Shown piece after piece: positions 1 through 6,586 of a DNA stretch of 64,000 nucleotides. A model generated the notes under the pieces. It made no database searches and was not told the origin of the DNA. It worked only from the letters and a program-made list of their open reading frames with translations. The position numbers and the translations under genes were made by a program. The stretch's first letter is position 1, and each line of letters starts with the position of its first letter. The stretch is from an uncultured Porphyromonadaceae bacterium (GTDB taxonomy: Bacteria > Bacteroidota > Bacteroidia > Bacteroidales > Muribaculaceae), in contig CABUIC010000003.1 of the NCBI GenBank assembly GCA_902491515.1, positions 62,001-126,000 of the forward strand. Direction: 5' to 3'.

Positions 1-1027
1 TGTTGGTTTCAAGAGCCGAAATGCGTTCAGTGGTACGTTTGATGTCAATGAGGAGCGTTGAGCGCACCGAGTGTTCAGATTTCAGTTTGGCATCAATCTC
101 GTTGCGGCGCAGGTTGGCCTTGTCGGCCTCGCTTTTGCGGCGGTCGTTCTCGGCTTCAACAACCTCCATCTTCTTACGAGCGATGTCTGACCGCTGGATA
201 CGCAGGTTGGAACGCCGTGCGTTTTCCTGCTTTACTCGGGAGTCGGAGCAATGCAGTTGCTCGTCAATCTCATCGAGTTCTTCCTGCTTGCCTTTCAGCA
301 TTTCCTCCAGCATCGCCCAATCAAGTACCTCCGGCTTCATGCGGTCGGTCTGGTCAATGCGAGGTTTAATTTCATCGGCGGCTGCTTTAAGGCGTTTCTT
401 TTCTGCAGCCAGCTGCTTGCGGAAGTCGGCGAGCGATTTACCACTGAGGATGTCAAGCAGGCTGAGGAAATCGGCGTTACCAGCCGCAAGTTCGGTGTCG
501 GACTTTATTCCGGCGAGATTGAGGAGCGTTTCGCGCTGAAGGTCTTGTTTGAGCGAAAGGAAATACTCGGTATTGGTGAGCATCTTGAAGACGGTCTCGT
601 CAATAACCTCGCGGTTGATGCGCTCGGCGTAGTCCTTGACACGGACGGGAGCGCCGTCCCATGTGCATTCGGTTACATTGCCTTTGAAGACCTCCTCAAC
701 CTGCCCGCGGGGCTTAACCCAGCTTTCTTTGTATTCGCGTTTGAGGGTGAGCGGAGTTCCGTCAATAAGCAGGGTTGCCCCAACAGAGCACTCGCAGTGG
801 TGCAGCGGTTCGCCGTTGGCATCAACAGTACGCAGGTTGAAATCCTTGCGGTCTTTGCTGTCCTTACCAAAGAGCAGCCAGCAGAAAGCGTCCATGTGGC
901 GCGATTTGCCGATGCCGTTGCGTCCGCAGATGGTGGTGGGAGTTCCATCGGTATGGAAAACCGTGGTGCTCTCCTTTTCGCCTCGCCAATTTCGGAGGGT
1001 TAGGGATTTGATTTGTATTGCTTTCAT
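1..1027 (-). CDS. SMC/Rad50-like AAA ATPase, 3' end outside window
   Basis: The reading frame starts at an ATG at 1027 and stays open to the window edge, giving at least 342 residues of an unfinished protein. Near the N-terminus is a perfect Walker A, GRNGIGKS (residues 35-42), after a beta-strand opening IKSLTLRNWRG typical of Rad50/SbcC/RecF-like ATPases that act on DNA ends or forks. From about residue 190 onward the protein is rich in E, K, R and Q with heptad-like spacing, as expected for the first coiled-coil arm. The missing part should hold the second arm, signature motif and Walker B. It is the last gene of the leftward cluster of small genes here, and similar phage/ICE ATPases support recombination. 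The exact role is inference. Confidence 0.8.
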   Translation of the reverse strand, partial: MKAIQIKSLTLRNWRGEKESTTVFHTDGTPTTICGRNGIGKSRHMDAFCWLLFGKDSKDRKDFNLRTVDANGEPLHHCECSVGATLLIDGTPLTLKREYKESWVKPRGQVEEVFKGNVTECTWDGAPVRVKDYAERINREVIDETVFKMLTNTEYFLSLKQDLQRETLLNLAGIKSDTELAAGNADFLSLLDILSGKSLADFRKQLAAEKKRLKAAADEIKPRIDQTDRMKPEVLDWAMLEEMLKGKQEELDEIDEQLHCSDSRVKQENARRSNLRIQRSDIARKKMEVVEAENDRRKSEADKANLRRNEIDAKLKSEHSVRSTLLIDIKRTTERISALETN

Positions 1028-1055
1028 AAGCTAAGAAGTATTTGAGTTACTTTTG

Positions 1056-1159
1056 TGGGAGGGGCAGGAGTCGAACCTGCTTGCAGGGTATTCAGTGGCC
1101 ACGATTATTTGCCTGCTCCCGGTCCAACCCGGGTGACATTCACCGATTGTCAGCCCCCC
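1056..1159 (-). ncRNA. tRNA-like element with long variable arm (candidate)
   Basis: Read on the minus strand, this gap between two genes contains a canonical T-arm: GCAGG, loop TTCGACT, CCTGC (1064-1080), matching the B-box GGTTCGANTCC. It is followed by CCCTCCC and a discriminator A (1056-1063). Upstream, GGGGGGC at 1153-1159 can pair with six of those seven acceptor bases (one G-U). Between them lie a possible D-arm with GG in its loop, a CCCGG/CCGGG arm closing GTTGGA, and a GCAGG/CCTGC variable arm. The total of about 103 nt is longer than a normal tRNA, the anticodon loop has six bases, and no CCA is encoded. It could be a degenerate or phage-type tRNA, an attachment-site remnant or another structured RNA. 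Confidence 0.35.
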
Positions 1160-1215
1160 GAATGCCGCCGGGCGTTTCCCAACGGCTGACGGCAACTAAC
1201 CTTAGATTTGGTTAC

Positions 1216-1491
1216 CTATCGAATTTTCTTTTTGGGTTTAGGATTGAGGTAATCCTGCTTGGTTGCTTTCAGTCGTCGCAGGTCGGCAGTTCTGTACTCC
1301 AACTTCTGCTTACGCTTGCAAGGCTCTACTTTGCCTTGCTTGCGCCATCGCTCCACGTTGGCACGGCCATATCGGCGAAAAGCCTCATTTTGGCTGATGT
1401 ATTCGGGAGTGGTCATTACTTCGACCACCACCTCTGCTACATCGTGGAGAAATGTTTCGTAGGAAACGTATCTGTCGGAGAACTGAAGCAT
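1216..1491 (-). CDS. Small hypothetical protein of the mobile segment
   Basis: A 91-residue basic protein ending in KPKKKIR. The middle part (PEYISQNEAFRRYGRANVERW) looks like a helix-turn-helix of the kind that reads DNA, followed by a Lys/Arg-rich tail. I do not recognise a named family. It starts 8 bp after the stop of the upstream membrane-protein gene and is co-oriented with it, so the two are probably co-transcribed. A DNA-binding or packaging-related role would fit but is inference. Confidence 0.6.
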   Translation of the reverse strand: MLQFSDRYVSYETFLHDVAEVVVEVMTTPEYISQNEAFRRYGRANVERWRKQGKVEPCKRKQKLEYRTADLRRLKATKQDYLNPKPKKKIR

Positions 1492-1499
1492 AGCCGGAA

Positions 1500-1778
1500 T
1501 TACTTGTCATCTTCGTCAATGTACATGGGATTGGGCGCGTCCATCACCTCATTGCACTTCTTTTCGTAGGCGATGAACCACGGGTCAATCTTGCTCCAAC
1601 GCTTGTAGAGCCGTGCGATGTAGAATATCAGGACGAAGGCAAACGCCTTGTCAACGAGGAAGCGGAGCATCCATGTTCCGAGGTTGGCGTCCTGCTCCTC
1701 ACCAAAGAGGAATATCATGGCGATACCACTGAGGACAAAGAATATTGCTATGCGAATGATTGAAATTGTCTTGTTCAT
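1500..1778 (-). CDS. Small two-helix membrane protein
   Basis: 92 residues with two predicted membrane helices, at about residues 7-26 (IRIAIFFVLSGIAMIFLFG) and 38-57 (RFLVDKAFAFVLIFYIARLY), and an acidic C-terminal tail (IDEDDK). No family recognised. It sits in the leftward cluster of small genes, 13 bp after the lipoprotein gene, which suggests both envelope proteins are expressed together. Confidence 0.6.
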   Translation of the reverse strand: MNKTISIIRIAIFFVLSGIAMIFLFGEEQDANLGTWMLRFLVDKAFAFVLIFYIARLYKRWSKIDPWFIAYEKKCNEVMDAPNPMYIDEDDK

Positions 1779-1791
1779 GGGGAGTAATGTT

Positions 1792-2037
1792 TTAATAGGG
1801 TTCTACACCAGCCTTGATGAAGGCGTTTTCTTCTTCTACCGAGCCACACCATGTGTCCAGATATTCATTGATGGCTTGGTAGGTGTTATCGTCGAGGTCG
1901 TAGCCGCGGGCGGCGCAGAAAGAGTTCCACGACACCTCGGCACGGAGTTCGTCAAGGGCGACCTTGTTTGTTTTGCAGCCGGAGAGGGCAGCAGCAGCTA
2001 TGAGAGCAAGAGCGATGATTGTCTTTTTCATTGTCAT
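1792..2037 (-). CDS. Small lipoprotein
   Basis: 81 residues. The likely functional start is the second Met (position 2031), which gives a classic signal peptide MKKTIIALALIAAAALSGC ending in a lipobox (ALSGC). The mature part has about 60 residues with two further Cys and many acidic residues (RGYDLDDNTYQAINEYLDTW). Signal peptidase II processing and membrane anchoring are expected; function unknown. Lipoproteins in phage or ICE early clusters often act in exclusion or entry blocking, which is only a possibility here. Confidence 0.65.
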   Translation of the reverse strand: MTMKKTIIALALIAAAALSGCKTNKVALDELRAEVSWNSFCAARGYDLDDNTYQAINEYLDTWCGSVEEENAFIKAGVEPY

Positions 2038-2050
2038 TCAGTTTTGGAGG

Positions 2051-2344
2051 TTAGATTTCAGTTGCGGTTTCGCCGTCAAACCATGCTTCAAAGTTGTCGT
2101 TGTAGCAGTATCCGGCGAGGGCTACGAGCATATCATAAGCCATGTTATTGATTTTGTCGTCATTGTCAACCACATCTCCCTCTTCCACTTCGGCGGTCAG
2201 AGCCTGTTCAAAGTGCTTGCGGCCAGCAGGGGTGATTTTAATGGGAGGGCAAACGGCGATTACGTCATAGCCGTCAACATACACGTCAGTGTCATTGCCC
2301 ATGACATTGATTGCGTGGAGGAGGTCTTCAAGTGTTGTCTTCAT
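2051..2344 (-). CDS. Acidic hypothetical protein
   Basis: 97 residues, acidic, starting MKTTLEDLLHAINVMGNDTDVYVDG. No recognisable domain. It lies 13 bp upstream of the lipoprotein gene in the same direction and 14 bp downstream of the next small gene, consistent with one transcript for the cluster. Confidence 0.55.
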   Translation of the reverse strand: MKTTLEDLLHAINVMGNDTDVYVDGYDVIAVCPPIKITPAGRKHFEQALTAEVEEGDVVDNDDKINNMAYDMLVALAGYCYNDNFEAWFDGETATEI

Positions 2345-2358
2345 CTCGGCAGGTGTGA

Positions 2359-2637
2359 TTAGTTGAACTTTGAGATGGGCTGATTAAGGGCGGGTTCGCC
2401 GATGGTGCGGACACCCTTTGCGAGGCAAAGTTCATAGAGTTTCTCTGCCATCTCGCCATAGTGCACGTCAGACTTATCCCAATAGATTTCGTAGAACGTG
2501 GGGAAGGGTTTGGCGTAGAGACTGCCGATGTAGCTTGCCATGGAACACTTGTCAAGAGCGCGGCTTTTATTGTCGGTTATCACGCGAACACGGGGCTTGC
2601 TGAAGTCGAAGGCGATGCTTGAAAGGTTGGTAATCAT
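2359..2637 (-). CDS. Hypothetical protein of the mobile segment
   Basis: I take the start at the ATG at 2637 (MITNLSSIAFDFSKPRVRVITDN), giving 92 residues. A longer in-frame version reaching 2802 would run through the whole 3' end of the upstream gene, and its extra residues look like out-of-frame translation. The product carries KSRALDKCSMASYIGSLY and an acidic helix near the C-terminus; no family recognised. Confidence 0.55.
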   Translation of the reverse strand: MITNLSSIAFDFSKPRVRVITDNKSRALDKCSMASYIGSLYAKPFPTFYEIYWDKSDVHYGEMAEKLYELCLAKGVRTIGEPALNQPISKFN

Positions 2638-2665
2638 AATTCGATAGGTATTTGAGGTGAATGAT

Positions 2666-2905
2666 TTATTTCTGATGCGTAACTGTGTAGTGTACGCCGT
2701 TATCATCGGTCGTGATTTTGTATGCCTCGTATCCTGCTGCCTTGTTGAGGCGGCATACACAAGACTTGGCACTTGCCATCGGCCCGGCTTCGCGACAGTC
2801 ATAAGTCACGGTAACCCCGGTAGGGATACTCTTGATGCTATCTGTAAGCGATACTCGCTTGACCAGATATTGATTTTGCGTTGTTTTTTCTTTGGTTGTC
2901 TCCAT
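2666..2905 (-). CDS. First gene of the leftward cluster, hypothetical
   Basis: 79 residues (METTKEKTTQNQYLVKRVSL...), unrecognised. It is the promoter-proximal gene of the leftward cluster: the TATCTTTG -7 element at 2970-2977 lies about 65 bp upstream. Its 5' end overlaps the candidate rightward promoter for the repressor gene, so the two promoters interfere head-on. Confidence 0.55.
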   Translation of the reverse strand: METTKEKTTQNQYLVKRVSLTDSIKSIPTGVTVTYDCREAGPMASAKSCVCRLNKAAGYEAYKITTDDNGVHYTVTHQK

Positions 2906-2922
2906 TATTTTTATTACTTTTG
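2891..2922 (+). promoter_or_regulatory. Rightward promoter for the repressor gene
   Basis: TTTG (2891-2894), exactly 20 bp, then TACTTTTG (2915-2922): a full match to the Bacteroidetes TTTG-N19/20-TAnnTTTG promoter. It points at the XRE gene at 3052, leaving a leader of about 120 nt that crosses the operator region. Confidence 0.55.
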
Positions 2923-2956
2923 CAGTTAAACTCAGCGAGTTGCATTGCTACACCCG

Positions 2957-2988
2957 AAGTATTGTGATGCAAAGATACAACAATACTT
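2957..2988 (-). promoter_or_regulatory. Leftward promoter flanked by inverted operator half-sites
   Basis: AAGTATTGT (2957-2965) and its exact reverse complement ACAATACTT (2980-2988) flank a perfect minus-strand -7 element TATCTTTG (2970-2977). A bound dimer would cover the promoter of the leftward cluster. The same ACAATACTT occurs a third time at 3043-3051, directly against the repressor start codon. Confidence 0.6.
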
Positions 2989-3042
2989 TCGATTAAGCAC
3001 AATAAAACTTGTGTTTTTAATAATTATTAACAGTTGAGCAGA

Positions 3043-3051
3043 ACAATACTT
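3043..3051 (+). promoter_or_regulatory. Third operator half-site at the repressor start codon
   Basis: ACAATACTT ends at the base before the ATG of the XRE regulator. The position suggests negative autoregulation or occlusion of the ribosome-binding region. It is identical to the half-site at 2980-2988. Confidence 0.5.
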
Positions 3052-3387
3052 ATGTTGAAAGACAAGATACAGAAGTACCTCACGGAGCAACGAAGAACCG
3101 TGAAAGACTTGGCTAAACACATCGGCATGTCCGATACGGCCATCCGCAACATCTACTCGCGGGATAGTTGCGAATTGGCCACTCTGCGAAAAATCGCGGA
3201 GTTTTTCAGCATATCCGTCACTGACCTGCTTGAGGAGTCGGATGTGAGAATTGACATCAAGGATGTTGAACGCAGTTTTAACCCCGGTCAGAACGACCCC
3301 GAGACTATACAGAAACTTGCAGACATCATTGATGAGCAGCGCAAGAGAATAGACCAGCTGACAGACAAGTTGCTTGAGATGAAATGA
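3052..3387 (+). CDS. XRE-family (Cro/CI-like) transcriptional regulator
   Basis: 111 residues. The ATG at 3052 is preferred over the TTG at 3034. Residues about 5-60 form a five-helix HTH of the XRE type (RTVKDLAKHIGMSDTAIRNI with the recognition helix, then LATLRKIAEFFSISVTDLL). A C-terminal coiled-coil segment (DIIDEQRKRIDQLTDKLLEMK) could dimerise. It diverges from the leftward small-gene cluster across a region with three 9-bp repeats, the usual lysogeny or ICE switch arrangement. It probably represses the leftward promoter and itself. Its stop overlaps the start of the next gene. Confidence 0.85.
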   Translation: MLKDKIQKYLTEQRRTVKDLAKHIGMSDTAIRNIYSRDSCELATLRKIAEFFSISVTDLLEESDVRIDIKDVERSFNPGQNDPETIQKLADIIDEQRKRIDQLTDKLLEMK

Positions 3388-3605
3388 AATGGTTTGTTCC
3401 AGCCATTATAATCGGGCTTGTAGGAGGCATGTTTGATGAGTTCACCGATTTGCATAAGATTTGGTGTTTTCTCATAGGGATTGCCGCTTTCTTCTTATTC
3501 ATTCTGGTTAAATCAGCTATTCAGACTGCGAGAACCATGAAAGAAACCAAAGGGCGCAAGAAGATTTGGCTCGACCAAGACAACAACACCCATGAGGGCA
3601 TATAA
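3384..3605 (+). CDS. Small membrane protein downstream of repressor
   Basis: 73 residues, ATGA overlap with the XRE gene. Two hydrophobic helices at about 4-16 (FVPAIIIGLVGGM) and 27-45 (IWCFLIGIAAFFLFILVKS), then a basic tail. Translational coupling to the regulator suggests a linked role such as immunity or exclusion; that is inference, and no family is recognised. Confidence 0.6.
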   Translation: MKWFVPAIIIGLVGGMFDEFTDLHKIWCFLIGIAAFFLFILVKSAIQTARTMKETKGRKKIWLDQDNNTHEGI

Positions 3606-3966
3606 AATCGAAGACATGAACGGAGAATGGCCATTTTGTGAAACAGACCCGCTGATGGACGAACTTAAACACGCCGCCTTTGAGTATCTGCTGCTCAACC
3701 CCGGTTCAGAGTTCTGCGATTGGCGGCAGGGGCTGATACAAGAATACCCCACCGAGGTTGTTGACGCTTTAGGAAACGACCCCGATGAGATTTATTCAGA
3801 CCTCGCCAATCTTTGGCAAGATGACTATCTTGACCCGACTACAGGCATCGAGCAATCCTATGCCGAATGGGCGCAATGTTTCAGCAACGAGCCTTCGGTT
3901 GGAATTTACTATTTTCTGGTGGACGCTTGCAAGGATTTGAGAAGCATGGGCAGGAAATTTCCCTAA
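3592..3966 (+). CDS. Hypothetical acidic protein
   Basis: 124 residues, strongly acidic and aromatic (FCDWRQGLIQEYPTEVVDAL, DPDEIYSDLANLWQDDYLD). It overlaps the preceding gene by 14 bp. No family recognised. After its stop, another frame (3941-4059) reads NREKRRFKAAKIFGGSIPQL and then stops, with protein-like composition and no start codon. A frameshift may therefore have removed a C-terminal tail. Confidence 0.5.
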   Translation: MRAYKIEDMNGEWPFCETDPLMDELKHAAFEYLLLNPGSEFCDWRQGLIQEYPTEVVDALGNDPDEIYSDLANLWQDDYLDPTTGIEQSYAEWAQCFSNEPSVGIYYFLVDACKDLRSMGRKFP

Positions 3967-4084
3967 CCGCGAGAAACGCCGATTTAAGGCTGCAAAAATC
4001 TTCGGAGGCTCAATCCCTCAACTTGCGCCACAAATCGCGGCAGAACGCAAATAAACAGCCTTCACGGGCATATTACAAAGAAAC

Positions 4085-4264
4085 ATGAAACAGACAAAAG
4101 CAAAAACAAAAGCCGATGAGAATAACATAATAACCTCCGCACAGATTTATCTTAAACAGTTCGCGTTCTCCGGCTGGCGCAAAATAGTTTTGTTCCCCAA
4201 AAATCTGTGTGGCTCTCATAATCAAGGACTTCGATTAGCGGCGCAGGCTGCCATCGAGGAGTAA
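4085..4264 (+). CDS. Small ORF of 59 residues
   Basis: ATG at 4085, stop at 4262-4264. The product starts MKQTKAKTKADENNIITSAQ and continues with a mixed basic/aromatic stretch (FSGWRKIVLFPKNLCG). It fills most of the gap between the acidic protein and the Fic gene, in the same direction. No family is recognised, and it could be a remnant; nothing else in 3967-4295 looks coding. Confidence 0.35.
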   Translation: MKQTKAKTKADENNIITSAQIYLKQFAFSGWRKIVLFPKNLCGSHNQGLRLAAQAAIEE

Positions 4265-4295
4265 TCCCTTTGTCTGAACTAACAATTACATAACG

Positions 4296-4335
4296 AGGTG
4301 GGGATTTCGAATCATCGGAATCCCCACCTTTCTTA
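4296..4335 (+). terminator. Rho-independent terminator-like hairpin before fic
   Basis: Perfect 11-bp arms AGGTGGGGATT (4296-4306) and AATCCCCACCT (4319-4329), then TTCTT. It separates the repressor-side transcript from the Fic gene, whose ATG follows at 4347. Confidence 0.55.
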
Positions 4336-4346
4336 AACTCTATCAA

Positions 4347-4898
4347 ATGACACAGAACGAGATTGACCGCGCGAGCATTGAGATGGCCAAGGCGCTTTTC
4401 GCGTCCGGTAAAGTGTATGATATTGAGGTCGGTACCACACGAGGGCTTCAGGCGATTCATCATGCATTGTTTGATGGGCTATACCCCTTTGCCGGCGAAA
4501 TCCGCAAACTGAATATCTCGAAAGGAGGTTTTCGCTTTGCCAACTCGCTATATCTCATCCCGGCTCTTGAGGCCATAGAAAAAATGCCGGAGACGACTTT
4601 TGAGGAAATAGTCGCAAAATATGTTGAGATGAATATCGCCCACCCTTTCATGGAAGGGAATGGACGCACCACACGCATTTGGCTCGATATGATGCTGCGA
4701 CGTTCATCGGGCAAAGTCATCGATTGGCGCAAAATCACCCGCGAAGCATATATGCAGGCGATGGAACGCTCGCCAATAAACGACCTTGAACTTCGCTTCC
4801 TGCTTCAGAACGCCCTTACTACAGAAACCAATGACCGAGACGTAATTTTCCACGGCATCGACCAGTCTTATTACTACGAAGGCTACGAACAAGAATAA
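4347..4898 (+). CDS. Class III Fic protein (adenylyltransferase)
   Basis: 183 residues covering the whole length of the short Fic enzymes related to Neisseria NmFic. The Fic motif HPFMEGNGRTTR is complete (residues 99-110; catalytic His99 and the Asn/Arg that bind the ATP phosphates). The C-terminal helix carries SYYYEG (174-179), the (S/T)xxxE(G/N) inhibitory motif that marks class III, autoinhibited Fic proteins. From known relatives, such enzymes AMPylate targets such as DNA gyrase and topoisomerase IV and are relieved by oligomer dissociation and autoAMPylation. That target is inference here. No separate antitoxin gene is needed. It lies 11 bp upstream of a PARG-type gene in a mobile-looking segment. 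Confidence 0.9.
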   Translation: MTQNEIDRASIEMAKALFASGKVYDIEVGTTRGLQAIHHALFDGLYPFAGEIRKLNISKGGFRFANSLYLIPALEAIEKMPETTFEEIVAKYVEMNIAHPFMEGNGRTTRIWLDMMLRRSSGKVIDWRKITREAYMQAMERSPINDLELRFLLQNALTTETNDRDVIFHGIDQSYYYEGYEQE

Positions 4899-4909
4899 AT
4901 TCTAAAATA

Positions 4910-5788
4910 ATGAATGTTTTCGAAAGTAACAGACAACGTCTTGCAGATATATTCCAACAAACTGTTAGAATTGTCAATGAAGGACGTTATATTAATGTTC
5001 ATAATGAGATTGTCGTTCTAGGTGACGATCTTGAAATGCGGAAAAACACTAGATTCTATACCGAAGAATTTACTGTAAACGATATTCCGCGTAAAACTGA
5101 TAAAACTGAAATCACAGTTGTCAACAATGATTCCATTAACGCAGGTTTGGATATTCAGCGAAAAGGATATAATCCGGTTGTCCTTAATTTTGCCAATAGA
5201 AGGACCGCCGGTGGTGGCGTTATACATGGAGCAAGGGCTCAAGAAGAGACCATATTTCGAAGAACAAACCTTTATCGGTCATTATACCAATTTATGCCTT
5301 TTGCTGAAGACTATGACGTAAAGAAAAATTGGAGACAATATCCAATGGATCAAAATTTCGGTGGAATTTATACTCCTTATGCAATTGTTTTCAGAGCAAT
5401 GGACTATTCGTTACTGGAGAAACTAGAAAGAATCTCCTTCGTTTCCGTCGCAGCGATGAATAGACCGAGATTAGTTGATGGCGAGATAGCCCCGGAATTG
5501 ATTGAAGGAACGTTGAATAAGATGCGCACTATATTGAGGATAGGCCTTTATCATGGTCATGATGCGATTATACTCGGCGCATTTGGATGTGGAGCATTTC
5601 AAAATCCGCCCAAACACGTTGCCCGATTATTTGATCAAGTGATACATGAACCTGAATTTGAAAACAAATACAAAAAAATCGTATTTGCGATAATTGAAGA
5701 CCATAATAGTTGTGGTCCGGTCAATCCGGATGGTAATCTCCTGGCATTTATCAATGTTTTTGGTAATGTCAATATGTCTACCCACTGA
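4910..5788 (+). CDS. Bacterial-type PARG / TIGR02452 macrodomain hydrolase
   Basis: 292 residues. The catalytic core is visible: GGG at 101-103 (RRTAGGGVIHG) followed by QEE at 111-113, the GGG-x(7)-QEE signature of microbial poly(ADP-ribose) glycohydrolases, where the second Glu protonates the ribose. Late motifs (HDAIILGAFGCGAFQNPP) match the macrodomain phosphate loop. It would remove ADP-ribose units or related nucleotide adducts. It follows fic by 11 bp on the same strand and is clearly richer in A/T than the chromosome beyond 6 kb, suggesting acquired DNA. Its physiological substrate here is unknown. Confidence 0.85.
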   Translation: MNVFESNRQRLADIFQQTVRIVNEGRYINVHNEIVVLGDDLEMRKNTRFYTEEFTVNDIPRKTDKTEITVVNNDSINAGLDIQRKGYNPVVLNFANRRTAGGGVIHGARAQEETIFRRTNLYRSLYQFMPFAEDYDVKKNWRQYPMDQNFGGIYTPYAIVFRAMDYSLLEKLERISFVSVAAMNRPRLVDGEIAPELIEGTLNKMRTILRIGLYHGHDAIILGAFGCGAFQNPPKHVARLFDQVIHEPEFENKYKKIVFAIIEDHNSCGPVNPDGNLLAFINVFGNVNMSTH

Positions 5789-5938
5789 TTCCCTTCCGGC
5801 TGAATCCCTTTCCTCTAAAATTCAATGCAATCCGGAATATATTCATTGATTAAGGAATGACATTGGATTATTCTTAGCCTTATCGTTATAGGGATTATTT
5901 TAACTGTACTTTTCTTCATTTTTATTTTAGACCCAGGT

Positions 5939-6031
5939 TTATAAGCCAGATTTAGGAATAAATTTCCGCTGGATATCTGTATTTATAACGACTGAAAGGA
6001 GACAGACAATGGTTCGAAATGCTCTTTTCAT
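5939..6031 (-). other. Possible truncated gene start (30 codons) at island edge
   Basis: A minus-strand ATG at 6031 opens a 30-codon frame beginning MKRAFRTIVCLLSVV, which looks like a signal peptide, then ends at 5939. A -7 element TATATTTG (6036-6043) sits immediately upstream. This resembles a gene 5' end cut short by insertion of the accessory segment. The rest of 5789-6076 is A/T-rich and holds nothing else I can support. Confidence 0.25.
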
Positions 6032-6076
6032 AACACAAATATAGAGATAACTTTTCAAACTCGGTATCCTTTGCAG

Positions 6077-6120
6077 AAAAAAACGGCCGGCATCGCTTTG
6101 CGCGAGCCGGCCGTTTTTTT
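6077..6120 (-). terminator. Strong bidirectional terminator
   Basis: Fully symmetric arms: seven A then CGGCCGGC (6077-6091) and GCCGGCCG then seven T (6106-6120), 14-nt loop. It ends the leftward mutS2-chrA-DUF4293 cluster and would also stop transcription arriving from the accessory side. Confidence 0.85.
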
Positions 6121-6135
6121 GGCTGTTTTCGCCGA

Positions 6136-6561
6136 TTATCGAAGTCTGTCGTAGCTGGTCAGGAGCTTGTGGTCCTTTTTCATGCCGCGGTACGCGATGA
6201 GGGCGCATATGAGGGCAGCCACAAGGAGGAGAACTCCTCCCGTCCAGATTATGTGCGCCCCCGGCATTCCCACGAAGAGAACGAAGCCGAAAGTCACAAT
6301 CGACGCGCAGATGAGCACTATCGAGACGAGCGTCACCTTCATCTGCTGACGTAGGTTCTTGAACATGAAGATTCCCAGGAAGAGAAGCACGGCAATGACG
6401 AGGTTCAGAACCATGAACACAGGGGCGTCCTTGACGAAAACAGGGGTCCACGATTCCGCGCTTTCCGCGCAGTCGAGTGTGGCGAAGGGCGTCAGGCAGA
6501 ACATTGCCATGAACACCACCGCCAGAAGAAGAAAGAGGGTTTGGATGCGTTGGATTACCAT
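6136..6561 (-). CDS. DUF4293 family membrane protein
   Basis: 141 residues starting MVIQRIQTLFLLLAVV, the hallmark opening of the Bacteroidetes DUF4293 family. Four hydrophobic segments are seen at about residues 7-26, 48-67, 76-97 and 103-124. The pattern (helix, short extracytoplasmic loop with DCAESAES, three helices) fits a small inner-membrane protein of unknown function. It is the last gene of the leftward cluster, 25 bp after the chromate-transporter half, and is followed by a strong terminator. Confidence 0.75.
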   Translation of the reverse strand: MVIQRIQTLFLLLAVVFMAMFCLTPFATLDCAESAESWTPVFVKDAPVFMVLNLVIAVLLFLGIFMFKNLRQQMKVTLVSIVLICASIVTFGFVLFVGMPGAHIIWTGGVLLLVAALICALIAYRGMKKDHKLLTSYDRLR

Positions 6562-6586
6562 TGTTTGGAACTTTGTTATTGTATTG

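Noticed and set aside
251..1003. 250-codon plus-strand ORF opposite the SMC-like gene
   Set aside because: Composition and lack of motifs mark it as antisense shadow; the minus frame has a perfect Walker A and coiled coil.
2638..2802. N-terminal extension of the gene at 2359-2637
   Set aside because: It would overlap nearly all the 3' end of the 79-residue gene, and the residues look like noise.
4152..4463. Minus-strand ORF overlapping the fic 5' end
   Set aside because: Overlaps the terminator hairpin and the conserved Fic N-terminus; no recognisable features.
5939..6451. 170-codon minus-strand ORF overlapping DUF4293
   Set aside because: Its first 140 codons are an alternative frame of DUF4293; only the last 30 codons were kept as a low-confidence remnant.
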